DNA from: Candidatus Aenigmatarchaeota archaeon
Lineage (GTDB): Archaea; Aenigmatarchaeota; Aenigmatarchaeia; GW2011-AR5
Assembly: GCA_016180925.1 (NCBI GenBank)
Contig: JACPAH010000004.1
Location: forward strand, 1-35,774
DNA length: 35,774 nucleotides
Direction of reading: 5' to 3'
Below the pieces are notes generated by a model. The model was given only the letters and a program-made list of their open reading frames with translations, made no database searches and was not told the origin of the DNA. The position numbers were made by a program, and so were the translations under genes. Shown one piece after another: positions 1 to 6,511 of this stretch (within the stretch, counting starts at the first letter, position 1; each line of letters begins with the position of its first letter).

Positions 1-75
1 TTCTACCTGTACAACACCGCGGAAGAAGTGGAAAGATTCGGAGATGCGCTGAAGAAAATCTCCGCGCTCCTGTAA
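1..75 (+). CDS. Cysteine desulfurase (SufS/NifS-like), C-terminal fragment
   Basis: Only the last 24 codons lie inside the window; the frame is open from base 1 to a TAA. The residues FYLYNTAEEVERF followed by DALKKI resemble the C-terminal tail of class V aminotransferase cysteine desulfurases, where an F-Y-x-Y-N-T-x-E-E-x-E turn precedes the last helix. Such enzymes use PLP to mobilise sulfur from cysteine for Fe-S cluster or thionucleoside synthesis. The catalytic lysine and active-site cysteine are outside the window, so the subtype cannot be decided. The assignment rests on a short tail and is moderate. Confidence 0.55.
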   Translation, partial: FYLYNTAEEVERFGDALKKISALL

Positions 76-88
76 AGCGGCAGCGTTA

Positions 89-99
89 TCTATTTATTC
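89..99 (+). promoter_or_regulatory. TATA-like box for the small Cys-rich ORF
   Basis: The AT-rich run TCTATTTATTC lies 21-31 nt before the ATG at 120, the spacing of a leaderless archaeal promoter and the same as for many genes here. It supports that ATG over other starts. Confidence 0.35.
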
Positions 100-119
100 G
101 GCCGGATGAACATATTTGT

Positions 120-254
120 ATGGACCCGGTTTGCTCAGGCAGGCGGTATTTTGAAGAAATCATTCCGACAGGCTCGGAAACAAACAAATGCCCTCTCGGC
201 CTGCCGAAACCATGCAGAGAATGCGAATTTTATGGCGAATTCACAAAAGCATAA
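120..254 (+). CDS. Small four-cysteine protein (44 aa), putative metal-binding
   Basis: A 44-codon frame encodes a protein starting MDPVCSGRRYFEEIIPTG and containing CPLGLPKPCRECEFY. Its four cysteines (C5, C24, C33, C36) are spaced like a small zinc- or iron-sulfur-binding knuckle. The ATG follows a TATA-like element by 21-31 nt. A longer overlapping open frame in another phase (106-360) is lower complexity and lacks a protein-like pattern. The gene sits between a Fe-S/sulfur-mobilising enzyme and a thiol oxidoreductase, which would suit a small metalloprotein, but the function is not recognised. It could be a chance frame; the Cys/Pro pattern argues against that. Confidence 0.5.
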   Translation: MDPVCSGRRYFEEIIPTGSETNKCPLGLPKPCRECEFYGEFTKA

Positions 255-336
255 GGAAAGAAAATCAGGATGGCTATACCCTGCATCCACATCCCTTTTC
301 ACCAGAATGTTTTTCTGCTCTTCCCTCGTGACAAAA

Positions 337-353
337 CTTATAAGGTATAAAAG
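337..353 (+). promoter_or_regulatory. TATA box region upstream of the DsbA-like gene
   Basis: Two overlapping TATA-like motifs (CTTATAAGG and TATAAAAG) end 22 nt before the ATG at 375, consistent with a nearly leaderless transcript. Confidence 0.5.
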
Positions 354-374
354 CACATAAGTTTACATTATTGC

Positions 375-965
375 ATGAAGAAATCCTATGTTGCCGGGAT
401 TATAGTTGTTGTAATACTCCTTCTGGCCGTTGGGATGCTTCTTGGCGGCAAGAAATACAGTCCCACAGGCCAGTATATAGACACGACTTTCAAGGGCGGG
501 GCTGGTGCCGAAGTCATCATTGTCGAATACTCGGACTTCCAGTGCCCCGCATGCAAGGCGGCTTCCGGAATAAGCGATGCCTTGGTGGAAAAATACGGGG
601 ACAGCGTAAAATTCGTATACAAGAACTTTCCTCTGAGAAGCATACATCCGCAGTCGCAGAAGGCTGCAGAGGCGGCTGAATGCGTGAAGGACCTCGGAGG
701 CGACTATTGGGCATACCACGACATTCTTTTCCAGAACCAGAACGCCCTGTACCCGGCGAACCTGAAGGATTATGCGTCGCGACTTGGAGTTGACATAGAC
801 GCATGCCTTGACAGCGGGGCCATGTACGGCCTCGTCAACGGCGACTACACCGAAGGCATACAGAAAGGCGTGAAGGCGACCCCGACATTCTTCATAAACT
901 CCCAGCGCGTAGAGGGCTCAAACCAGGCCGCGGTATTCACCGCAGTTGACAGGGAACTGAAATGA
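375..965 (+). CDS. Membrane-anchored DsbA-family thiol:disulfide oxidoreductase
   Basis: The 196-aa protein has an N-terminal membrane anchor (residues ~5-24, a hydrophobic run after MKKSY) and a DsbA/DsbG-type thioredoxin domain. The active site is C57-P-A-C60 in EYSDFQCPACKA, and the cis-proline loop is ATPTFFIN near residue 171. The helical insertion (KAAEAAECVKDLGGDYWAYH) is typical of the DsbA/Thioredoxin_4 family. It probably forms or isomerises disulfides in proteins outside the membrane; several secreted proteins in this window are cysteine-containing. The length is normal for archaeal anchored DsbA homologues. A dedicated DsbB or VKOR partner is not seen here. Confidence 0.85.
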   Translation: MKKSYVAGIIVVVILLLAVGMLLGGKKYSPTGQYIDTTFKGGAGAEVIIVEYSDFQCPACKAASGISDALVEKYGDSVKFVYKNFPLRSIHPQSQKAAEAAECVKDLGGDYWAYHDILFQNQNALYPANLKDYASRLGVDIDACLDSGAMYGLVNGDYTEGIQKGVKATPTFFINSQRVEGSNQAAVFTAVDRELK

Positions 966-966
966 G

Positions 967-1017
967 CAAAGATGTTTATATCTCCGACATCTGAAGATGT
1001 CGGTTTCTACATCTTTG
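967..1017. repeat. Nested double hairpin A (outer 9 bp, inner 9 bp)
   Basis: Outer arms CAAAGATGT (967-975) and ACATCTTTG (1009-1017) enclose an inner perfect hairpin CCGACATCT/AGATGTCGG (984-992/995-1003). The left spacer is 8 nt and the right spacer is T-rich and 5 nt. It begins two bases after the DsbA stop, so a transcription terminator is possible. The hexamers AGATGT and ACATCT each occur twice, which also permits an alternative fold of two side-by-side hairpins. Confidence 0.7.
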
Positions 1018-1023
1018 TCATGT

Positions 1024-1077
1024 CAACGGCATTGTGTTTCATCCTCTGTCTAAAGACAGAGGTTTTCAATGCCGTTG
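1024..1077. repeat. Nested double hairpin B (outer 11 bp, inner 9 bp)
   Basis: Outer arms CAACGGCATTG (1024-1034) and CAATGCCGTTG (1067-1077) enclose an inner hairpin CCTCTGTCT/AGACAGAGG (1043-1051/1054-1062). The left spacer is again 8 nt; the right one is TTTT. The architecture is that of the adjacent element A, but the sequence is different in both stems. It lies between convergent genes and may be a bidirectional terminator. Confidence 0.7.
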
Positions 1078-1104
1078 TACATAATCAAGCTCCTTGTCGA
1101 TGCA

Positions 1105-2163
1105 TTAAATCATTGTCAGTTTTTCAGGAGCCCTCGAGAGCATAACCGGCCTGCCATTCTTCACGACTATATCGTCCTCTATGCGCACGCCGCCGAACCC
1201 TTCCTGATAGTATCCGGGCTCCACCGTCACGCACATGCCATCTTTAATGATATAGCGGTTTTTTGGCGACAAAGATTCGGGATAATCATGGACTTCTATT
1301 CCGAGGCCGTGGCCAAGGCTGTGTATCATATCCTTCCCATAGGACTCCTTTATCTCGCTGTTCGCCGCGTTGAACACATCAGCAGCCACAGCACCGCGCC
1401 TTATTGCACCCAGGGCGGCTTTTCTTGCCCTGTTGACTACGGCATACATGTGATTGTGCATCGCCGTCGGCTTGCCGACATAGAACATCCTCGTCATATC
1501 ACTGCAATATCCGTTGTATATAACACCGATATCTGCAAGAACCATGCCTTCCCCTATCCTAGTCTTTCCGGGCATGTGATGGGGAACAGCGCTGTTCCTT
1601 CCGAAGGCTATTATGGGCGGAAACGAAACGGACTCAGCACCCGACCTCTTAACTTTGGCCTCAACGAAGTTAGACAACTCAATCTCGGTCTTTCCGCGTT
1701 TTATTTCTGCCTGCAATTCAGAGAATATATCCTCAGTAATCCTGCACGCCTGCCTTATATTCTTTATCTCTTCCTTCGTCTTGACGGAGCGCATCCCGGC
1801 GAAGGCTTTCGAAACGTCCATGAATTTCCTGCCGCGCAGAAGCGACCTCATCTTCTTCATAGAATTGACAGAGACATAATCGCAGTTGATGCCGACCTTC
1901 CGGCCCAAGCTCCTGTTTAGAAGCCTCCTGAGGTGCTCTCTGCTGTCAGCCTGAGCGGCCCTGAAATTTTTCCTGCCTTTAAGCGTCCCGAGTTCAAGGG
2001 CATTAGTCACCAGAACCGGCCTGCCTTTGCCAAGCGCCAGATAGCCGCTCAGGCGGCGCGTGCGGCTCAGTTTCGCGGCGTAATAGAAGTTCGGGTCGAT
2101 TCTATCCTCGCTGGTATACAGAAGAACTGAGTCGGCGCCGGACTTCTTCAGGATGCTTTCCAT
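1105..2163 (-). CDS. pepQ: M24 family Xaa-Pro dipeptidase/aminopeptidase
   Basis: The 352-aa protein has the creatinase-like N-terminal domain (about 1-120) and the pita-bread M24 catalytic domain. The metal ligands are visible: D211 (LADIG), D222 (GYCSDMTR), H285 (HSLGHGLGIEVHD), E315 (VTVEPGYY) and E329 (VRIEDD). The substrate-binding histidines are in SAVPHHMPG. It cleaves the bond before proline in small peptides, using two divalent metal ions, in the cytoplasm. Length and domain order are those of archaeal prolidases. It lies 31 nt downstream of the glutamate dehydrogenase gene on the same strand, a plausible peptide and amino-acid catabolism pair. Confidence 0.9.
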   Translation of the reverse strand: MESILKKSGADSVLLYTSEDRIDPNFYYAAKLSRTRRLSGYLALGKGRPVLVTNALELGTLKGRKNFRAAQADSREHLRRLLNRSLGRKVGINCDYVSVNSMKKMRSLLRGRKFMDVSKAFAGMRSVKTKEEIKNIRQACRITEDIFSELQAEIKRGKTEIELSNFVEAKVKRSGAESVSFPPIIAFGRNSAVPHHMPGKTRIGEGMVLADIGVIYNGYCSDMTRMFYVGKPTAMHNHMYAVVNRARKAALGAIRRGAVAADVFNAANSEIKESYGKDMIHSLGHGLGIEVHDYPESLSPKNRYIIKDGMCVTVEPGYYQEGFGGVRIEDDIVVKNGRPVMLSRAPEKLTMI

Positions 2164-2194
2164 AAGAATATCTGAACCGGCATTAATAAATCAT

Positions 2195-3301
2195 TCATAT
2201 ACGGCAGAACTTGCACGCCCTGAGGACGCGCTCCTTGGCGAGCTTCATGGCGCAGTGGCGCGAACTCTCGGCATGGTCCGAGACGCACTGGAGGACAGCT
2301 TTCGTATTAGAGGAGACTTTCTTCTCGACGAGCCTGAACATCTCCTTGTCATCCTTGCCGATGTATTCAGCATAGCTGCTTATGACGCCCCCGGCGTTCG
2401 CAACTATGTCAGGAACTATGAGGACTTTCCTCCTTGCTAGAAGGTCTTCGACTTCAGACGTCATGGGTATGTTGGAGCCTTCAATGATTATCTTTGCCTT
2501 GACCCTGTCTACATCGCCTATGCCTATCAGGTTGGGGACGGCGGCAGGTATGAGCATGTCGACATCAACGCTTATTATATCCCTGTTCGAAAGCACGCGG
2601 CCTTTCCTGTAGTTTACAACGCTCCCCTCTTTTTCCTTTACCCTGCTGAGATCCTTGAAATCCAGGCCCTTCTCACTGTAAATCGTTCCCCTGGAATCAG
2701 AAGCCGCGACAAGCGTGGCGCCGTGCTCAGTAAGGAATTTCGCGGCGAACATGCCCACGTTGCCGAAGCCCTCGACTGCGAAAGTAACGCTGTTCATATC
2801 AAGATTCAGATGCCCGACTGCGGCTTTTGCCGCGTGAAACACGCCGAAGCCCGTGCTCCCGAGCTCGTGCGGTATGCCGCCCATGTCCTTCGGCTTGCCT
2901 GTGGCCGACTTGCGCGAGCCGTTTGCGTTCACAAAAATGCGCATCTCTTCCTCGGCCATGTACATGTCGGGCGCCGCGATGTACTGGGAGGGGCATACGG
3001 GCTTCACGGCCTCGGCAAAGGCCTCTATCATCTCCTTCTTCCGCTGGGAACTGAGCTGCTTCGAATCGGCGATGATGCCGGATTTGGCGCCGCCGAAAGG
3101 CAGCTCCGCTATGGCGCACTTCCATGTCATGTTCCTTGCCAGCTTAGACACTTCGTCTATGTTCACAGACGGCGTCATGCGTATGCCCCCCTTCCCGGGA
3201 CCGAGCGCCGTGTTGTCTATTACAAGAAAGCCGCGCATCCCGCTCTTCGGATGGTAGACGTCGATTATCTTCTCCGGCCCGAACTCGTCGTATTCAACCA
3301 T
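2195..3301 (-). CDS. gdhA: Glutamate dehydrogenase (Glu/Leu/Phe/Val dehydrogenase family)
   Basis: At 368 aa this is a compact member of the family. Recognisable segments are the glutamate-binding GPGKGGIRMTP (about 34-44), the catalytic lysine region ELPFGGAKSGI (about 66-76), AAPDMYM with the catalytic aspartate, and the Rossmann entry VEGFGNVGMFAAKFL. The C-terminal part has PDIVANAGGVISSYAEY. It interconverts glutamate and 2-oxoglutarate with NAD(P)H. Typical archaeal enzymes are about 415-420 aa; the N-terminus here is about 40 residues shorter and begins at the segment before the core. Leucine or another branched amino acid as substrate cannot be excluded. A TATA-like element lies about 30-39 nt upstream. 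Confidence 0.88.
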   Translation of the reverse strand: MVEYDEFGPEKIIDVYHPKSGMRGFLVIDNTALGPGKGGIRMTPSVNIDEVSKLARNMTWKCAIAELPFGGAKSGIIADSKQLSSQRKKEMIEAFAEAVKPVCPSQYIAAPDMYMAEEEMRIFVNANGSRKSATGKPKDMGGIPHELGSTGFGVFHAAKAAVGHLNLDMNSVTFAVEGFGNVGMFAAKFLTEHGATLVAASDSRGTIYSEKGLDFKDLSRVKEKEGSVVNYRKGRVLSNRDIISVDVDMLIPAAVPNLIGIGDVDRVKAKIIIEGSNIPMTSEVEDLLARRKVLIVPDIVANAGGVISSYAEYIGKDDKEMFRLVEKKVSSNTKAVLQCVSDHAESSRHCAMKLAKERVLRACKFCRI

Positions 3302-3402
3302 ATGTATCGCATAAACTATTTTCCGGGAGGAGTAATAAAGGTTTGTTGCAAGAGCTGTTATCTGTCTCGAATACCTGGAGAGATTCGAACGCAGCGAGAA
3401 AG

Positions 3403-3477
3403 TTTTTGCTCGCCTAAAACAGGGGTGTTGCGGGGTTTTAGAGGATTTTTAATGGGGAATTGATAAGTGAGCAAAAA
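3403..3477. repeat. Nested inverted repeats at the left edge of the accessory island
   Basis: Outer arms TTTTTGCTC (3403-3411) and GAGCAAAAA (3469-3477) enclose CTAAAAC (3414-3420) and GTTTTAG (3435-3441). A further alternative hairpin is GCGAG/CTCGC (3394-3398/3409-3413). No gene is seen between 3302 and 3651; the remainder holds only the gdh promoter and the next repeat. Confidence 0.5.
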
Positions 3478-3482
3478 TTGAA

Positions 3483-3634
3483 GATAACGTATGCGCTTAT
3501 ACGCAGTTTTGCGGAGCGTAGCGGAGCAAAATTTGGGAAAGCGAAGTGCAACGAGCTTTCCGTATAGTCGCTGTTATGTGCCCTGAGCGATAGCGAAAGT
3601 GCAACGTGGTTCGACGAACGAAGTGAGGAGAAAG
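3483..3634 (+). repeat. attC-like palindromic unit R1
   Basis: The unit holds consecutive hairpins: CGTAT/ATACG, TTTTGC/GCAAAA (3507-3512/3526-3531) and GGAAAGC/GCTTTCC (3536-3542/3555-3561). It is bounded by GATAAC (3483-3488) and GTTATG (3573-3578), like simple-site cores of integron attC sites. Bases 3506-3634 are a degenerate direct copy of 4132-4262 (unit R2). Both have a TTTTGC-loop-GCAAAA stem, then ATTTGGGAAA-loop-TTTCC, then GTT and a GAGCG...GAGGAG tail. The attC resemblance is an inference; the repeat itself is visible. Confidence 0.6.
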
Positions 3635-3635
3635 T

Positions 3636-3656
3636 CGGGCGGAGGCGGGCGTTATC
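3636..3656 (+). repeat. Left member of inverted repeat flanking the phosphatase gene, with attC-like end
   Basis: CGGGCGGAGGCGGGC (3636-3650) followed by GTTATCC is inverted relative to GCCCGCCGTAGCCCG at 4091-4105, with 12 of 15 positions matching. The string GGCGGGCGTTAT closely resembles the 3' L'/R' boundary of Vibrio-type attC sites. The TAA stop of the phosphatase lies inside the GTTATCC core. Confidence 0.55.
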
Positions 3657-4050
3657 CAATTTCTTTGACCAATTTTTCAACTAATTTTTTAATTTCATCT
3701 CTTATTTGGCGATGGAACTCCAATGATTTATCTTTTGCATCTTCAATATTCCAGAAAACAACTTTTTTCATATCAACATAATCGGGTAAATTTTCTTTTT
3801 CGGTCATGACAATAATTTTGCCAACATTTTTGACCATTTCAGGAGTAAGTTGTTTTCTGGTGTTTTTTGATAAATCATAACCCGATTCAGACATACACTG
3901 AATTACGAATGGATGCAAAGGTTCTCCCTCATGATTATCAACATGAGTTCCAGCGCCAACTGCTTTGTGCTTCTTGGATAATCTATTAAAGAAAGCAGAA
4001 GCCATTTGGCTTCTTCCAATATTTGCCCTACAAATAAAAAGCACTTCCAT
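3652..4050 (-). CDS. Low-molecular-weight protein tyrosine phosphatase/arsenate reductase family
   Basis: The 132-aa protein begins MEVLFICRANIGRSQMA, containing the C-x5-R phosphate loop (C7 to R13, then S14) of the LMW-PTP and ArsC-type fold. The C-terminal IEDAKDKSLEFHRQIRDEI matches the general-acid loop and last helix. Members dephosphorylate tyrosine-phosphate or small phosphoester substrates or reduce arsenate; the sequence does not decide which. Codon and base use are clearly more AT-rich than the neighbours. The gene carries its own TATA box and is enclosed by an inverted repeat and by direct copies of a palindromic unit, all signs of acquisition as a cassette. Its stop codon overlaps the attC-like core. 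Confidence 0.85.
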   Translation of the reverse strand: MEVLFICRANIGRSQMASAFFNRLSKKHKAVGAGTHVDNHEGEPLHPFVIQCMSESGYDLSKNTRKQLTPEMVKNVGKIIVMTEKENLPDYVDMKKVVFWNIEDAKDKSLEFHRQIRDEIKKLVEKLVKEIG

Positions 4051-4069
4051 ATATTATTGAAAAATTAGT

Positions 4070-4084
4070 CTATATATAAAGTTT
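4070..4084 (-). promoter_or_regulatory. TATA box of the cassette phosphatase gene
   Basis: On the minus strand the element reads CTTTATATATAG and lies 21-31 nt before the ATG, so the gene does not depend on an external promoter. Confidence 0.55.
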
Positions 4085-4090
4085 CTTCTA

Positions 4091-4262
4091 GCCCGCCGTA
4101 GCCCGATTGCACATAACGTGGCGTTATGAGAAGTTTTTGCGAAGCAAAAATTTGGGAAAATTGCGAGCAGAGCAATTTTCCTCATAACGCATGTTGGGCG
4201 GCCCGAGCGTAAGCGAGAGCGCAGCGGGGTCGAGCACCGCAGCGAAGCGAGGAGCGGAGAAG
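4091..4262 (+). repeat. attC-like palindromic unit R2
   Basis: It starts with GCCCGCCGTAGCCCG, the inverted partner of 3636-3650. Next is a 10-bp outer stem GCGTTATGAG/CTCATAACGC (4121-4130/4181-4190) holding two hairpins, TTTTTGC/GCAAAAA (4134-4140/4144-4150) and GAAAATTGC/GCAATTTTC (4156-4164/4172-4180), a three-way junction. GTTGGGC at 4193-4199 fits the GTTRRRY integron core. Bases 4132-4262 are a direct, degenerate copy of R1 displaced by about 620 bp. Confidence 0.6.
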
Positions 4263-4456
4263 TTGAAATTTGTTCTCATCCGATTTCGCAGCGTAGTTCT
4301 GAAAGAATTTCGTTTAAACATTGTTAGGATCAGCAGTGAAGCTGCTGATTTATTTTTCGCCTGTTCTGTTTAAACGAAGCGAGAAATCATAAGGATGAGA
4401 ATTGCGAACGAAGTGAGCAACCTGAAGCGACTGAAAGGAGCGAAGGCAAATTTCAA
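4263..4456. repeat. ~190-nt multi-segment palindrome R3
   Basis: Five collinear stem segments pair in order: TTGAAATTTG/CAAATTTCAA (4263-4272/4447-4456), TTCTCATCC/GGATGAGAA (4273-4281/4393-4401), GATTTC/GAAATC (4282-4287/4383-4388), TCGTTTAAAC/GTTTAAACGA (4310-4319/4368-4377) and ATCAGCAG/CTGCTGAT (4329-4336/4342-4349). Most of the asymmetry is a 45-nt side arm at 4402-4446. No credible coding frame exists between 4051 and 4554. Possible roles are a folded single-stranded recombination site, a structured RNA or remnants of a mobile element. Confidence 0.65.
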
Positions 4457-4469
4457 TTCCGCCGCAACA

Positions 4470-4503
4470 TAATCATATCATGATTTTGGTTATGATATGA
4501 TTA
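4470..4503. repeat. 12-bp inverted repeat upstream of the recombinase gene
   Basis: Arms TAATCATATCAT and ATGATATGATTA are perfect and separated by 10 nt. Xer dif sites have two 11-bp arms around a short centre, so this could be a binding or crossover site for the neighbouring recombinase, an operator, or a terminator for the island. Confidence 0.55.
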
Positions 4504-4524
4504 CGCATGGGTGTGTTATCATGA

Positions 4525-4533
4525 CTTATAAGG
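4525..4533 (+). promoter_or_regulatory. TATA box of the tyrosine recombinase gene
   Basis: CTTATAAGG lies 22-30 nt before the ATG at 4555, supporting that start over an in-frame TTG 15 nt upstream. Confidence 0.5.
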
Positions 4534-4554
4534 TTTGTTTTGCATTGGTTTATT

Positions 4555-5355
4555 ATGGAAAATATGGAAAAACTCGTAAGAGAGCTGGAAATAAGGAATT
4601 TTTCCGGAAAAACCGTAAAATCTTATGTTTATTCTGCCCAGAAATTCATTGATTATGCTAAAGGCAGGAATATGGATGAGGACGCAGTAAAAGATTACGT
4701 ACAAATCCTGATAAGAAAACAAAGCCCTTCGACAGTGTCGGCTAACATAAGCGCCATAGAGTTCTTTTTCAAGAACGTTCTGGGGAAAAGGCTGGATATC
4801 AGGCACCCGAAAAGAAACAAGCCGATACCGGAAGTGCTGACAACAGAGGAGGTGAAGAAGCTAATTGGCGCGACTGCCAACATCAAGCACAGGCTTATTG
4901 TCAAAATGCTCTATGGATGCGGCCTGAGAGTCTCGGAACTCGTCAATTTAAAAAAACGGGACATGAATTTCGAGGAAGGGTTAATATATGTAAGGCTTTC
5001 CAAGGGAAGAAAAGACAGGTTTGTCAAGATACCAGATTCCGCCATAGATGAACTGGAAAGCTATTCAAAATTGGGCAGTGAAGACGTTCTTTTTGCTTCA
5101 AACAGGGGCGGAAAGCTGACAGCAGCGACCATACAGAAAATCATAAAGAATTCCTCGAAGAAGTCCGGAATAAAGAAAAATATTCATCCGCACACATTGC
5201 GCCACAGCTTTGCAACGCATCTTCTGGAGCAGGGCATTGACTTGAGAGTCATCCAGAAGCTGCTCGGGCACAGCGATATCAAAACGACACAAATTTATCT
5301 TTCAGTATCCAACCAGACAATAAAAAATGTCAAGAGCCCTCTTGATAATTTGTGA
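4555..5355 (+). CDS. xerA: XerA-like tyrosine recombinase/integrase
   Basis: The 266-aa protein has a SAM-like N-terminal core-binding domain (about 1-85) and a C-terminal catalytic domain. The full catalytic set is present: R125 (GCGLRVSEL), K150 (LSKGRKDR), H213 and R216 (HPHTLRHSFATH), H239 (LLGHSD) and the nucleophile Y248 (QIYLSV). The C-terminus SPLDNL is shared with XerC/D and IntI types, but the ~35-residue IntI-specific insertion before HTLRH is absent. In archaea XerA resolves chromosome dimers at dif; the adjacent palindromic cassette region suggests a possible second role in cassette movement. Its base composition is AT-richer than that of the downstream genes. Confidence 0.88.
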   Translation: MENMEKLVRELEIRNFSGKTVKSYVYSAQKFIDYAKGRNMDEDAVKDYVQILIRKQSPSTVSANISAIEFFFKNVLGKRLDIRHPKRNKPIPEVLTTEEVKKLIGATANIKHRLIVKMLYGCGLRVSELVNLKKRDMNFEEGLIYVRLSKGRKDRFVKIPDSAIDELESYSKLGSEDVLFASNRGGKLTAATIQKIIKNSSKKSGIKKNIHPHTLRHSFATHLLEQGIDLRVIQKLLGHSDIKTTQIYLSVSNQTIKNVKSPLDNL

Positions 5356-5365
5356 CGGTGAAAAA

Positions 5366-6511
5366 ATGAGCGAAATCCTGCTTTCAATAGGCCTTTTGAT
5401 AATATTGGCCAAATTGCTGGGAATCGTCACGCAAAGGATAGGGCTGACGTCTCTCATAGGGCAGATAATAGCCGGCGTCATAGCCGGGCCGGTCCTCGGC
5501 ATCGTGTTCTTCGACGACTTCATAGGCAGCTTCATAATGATAGGTATAATAGCCGTCCTTTTCCTTGCCGGCCTTGAGGTGAAGTTTGACGAGATAAAGC
5601 AGAGCACCTACAAGGCCAGCTTCATCGCCGTCATGGCCGGGCTGCTATCGTTCGCCGGCGGGTTCATGGTAGGCATGTACTTCTTCGGCGATTACGTGGT
5701 GGGCGTCGCCATAGGCACAATATTAGTCTCTTCCAGCAACATAACGCTTTTTTCCATTCTGCAGAAGACGGGGCATTTCCACTCCTATACAGGCAAATTC
5801 ATCGTGGCCATAACGATAGCGGACGACGTCGTCGGGATAATGGTACTCTCCATGTTCAACTTCATCGTGAAGAACAACGCGCTGGACGTATTCGACATCT
5901 TAAAAATATTCCTCCTTACGATAGGGTTTTATCTGTTCATCCTGACCCTGGGCTCCAGGGTGCTGTCAAGGACCGTGAAATGGCTTAGCCTGTTCAGGGA
6001 TGAGTTCGTTCTTTTCACGATACCAATAGCGGCCGCTTTCGCCGTCTCGTTCGTTACCGAGAATCTGGGCCTCAGCCTGGCAACCGGCGCATTCATGTCC
6101 GGCATGGCAATCGCGAATTCCGACCTCAAGGGCATCATAGAGAACAAAACCCGCGTGGTTTCGGAGGGCTTCCTTGAGCCGCTTTTCTACGCGTCCATAG
6201 GCACCCTGCTGGTTTTCAGCGGCCTGGATTTCACCATCATAGCGGTCATATTCATAGCATCGGTGCTGGCAAAGCTTCTCGGGGCCGGCCTGCTGTCAAG
6301 GCTCTTCGGCTTCAGCAGGAAGGAGGCGGCGCTCATAGGGATATCCCTGATACCCAGGGGGAATGAAAACATAGTCATAGCCCAGATAATATTCGCTTTG
6401 GGAATAATATCTCCTACACTCTACAGCTCCATCATCTTCGCCATAATAGCAACTGTCGTCATATCCCCCGTTCTTTTAAGTCTGTTCTGCAGGAATATGA
6501 AATATACATGA
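5366..6511 (+). CDS. CPA2-family Na+/H+ (cation/proton) antiporter
   Basis: The 381-aa integral membrane protein has about 12 hydrophobic segments. Family signatures are GQIIAGVIAGPVLG near the N-terminus, the paired aspartates in ITIADDVVGIMVLS, typical of electrogenic CPA2/NapA members, and PRGNENIVIAQII near the end. It exchanges protons for Na+ or K+ across the cytoplasmic membrane. I chose the ATG at 5366 because GGTGA lies five bases before it and a start at 5327 would overlap the recombinase gene. No regulatory TrkA/KTN domain is attached. The stop overlaps the next start as ATGA, so the genes are translationally coupled. Confidence 0.88.
   Translation: MSEILLSIGLLIILAKLLGIVTQRIGLTSLIGQIIAGVIAGPVLGIVFFDDFIGSFIMIGIIAVLFLAGLEVKFDEIKQSTYKASFIAVMAGLLSFAGGFMVGMYFFGDYVVGVAIGTILVSSSNITLFSILQKTGHFHSYTGKFIVAITIADDVVGIMVLSMFNFIVKNNALDVFDILKIFLLTIGFYLFILTLGSRVLSRTVKWLSLFRDEFVLFTIPIAAAFAVSFVTENLGLSLATGAFMSGMAIANSDLKGIIENKTRVVSEGFLEPLFYASIGTLLVFSGLDFTIIAVIFIASVLAKLLGAGLLSRLFGFSRKEAALIGISLIPRGNENIVIAQIIFALGIISPTLYSSIIFAIIATVVISPVLLSLFCRNMKYT

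Noticed and set aside
106-360. 84-codon frame overlapping the small four-cysteine ORF
   Set aside because: Different phase, no conserved-looking pattern; the 44-aa frame has the cysteine/proline signature and better promoter spacing.
967-1077. CRISPR array reading of the repeated hairpins
   Set aside because: Only two units with different sequences and no spacer/direct-repeat structure.
1069-1920. Long plus-strand open frame antisense to the M24 peptidase
   Set aside because: It is a shadow of a strongly conserved gene, has no recognisable motifs and is rich in His/Arg from antisense reading.
3360-3400. Possible tRNA T-arm (AGATTCGAAC) near the gdh promoter
   Set aside because: No complementary T stem, anticodon arm or acceptor pairing could be built on either strand.
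2723-3463. 246-codon plus-strand frame over the glutamate dehydrogenase start
   Set aside because: Antisense shadow; no family features.
4540-4554. Upstream TTG start for the recombinase
   Set aside because: The ATG at 4555 has ideal TATA spacing and gives the family's normal N-terminus.
4555-5355. Calling the recombinase a canonical integron integrase IntI
   Set aside because: The IntI-specific insertion between the KGR strand and HTLRH is absent; length and motifs fit XerA.
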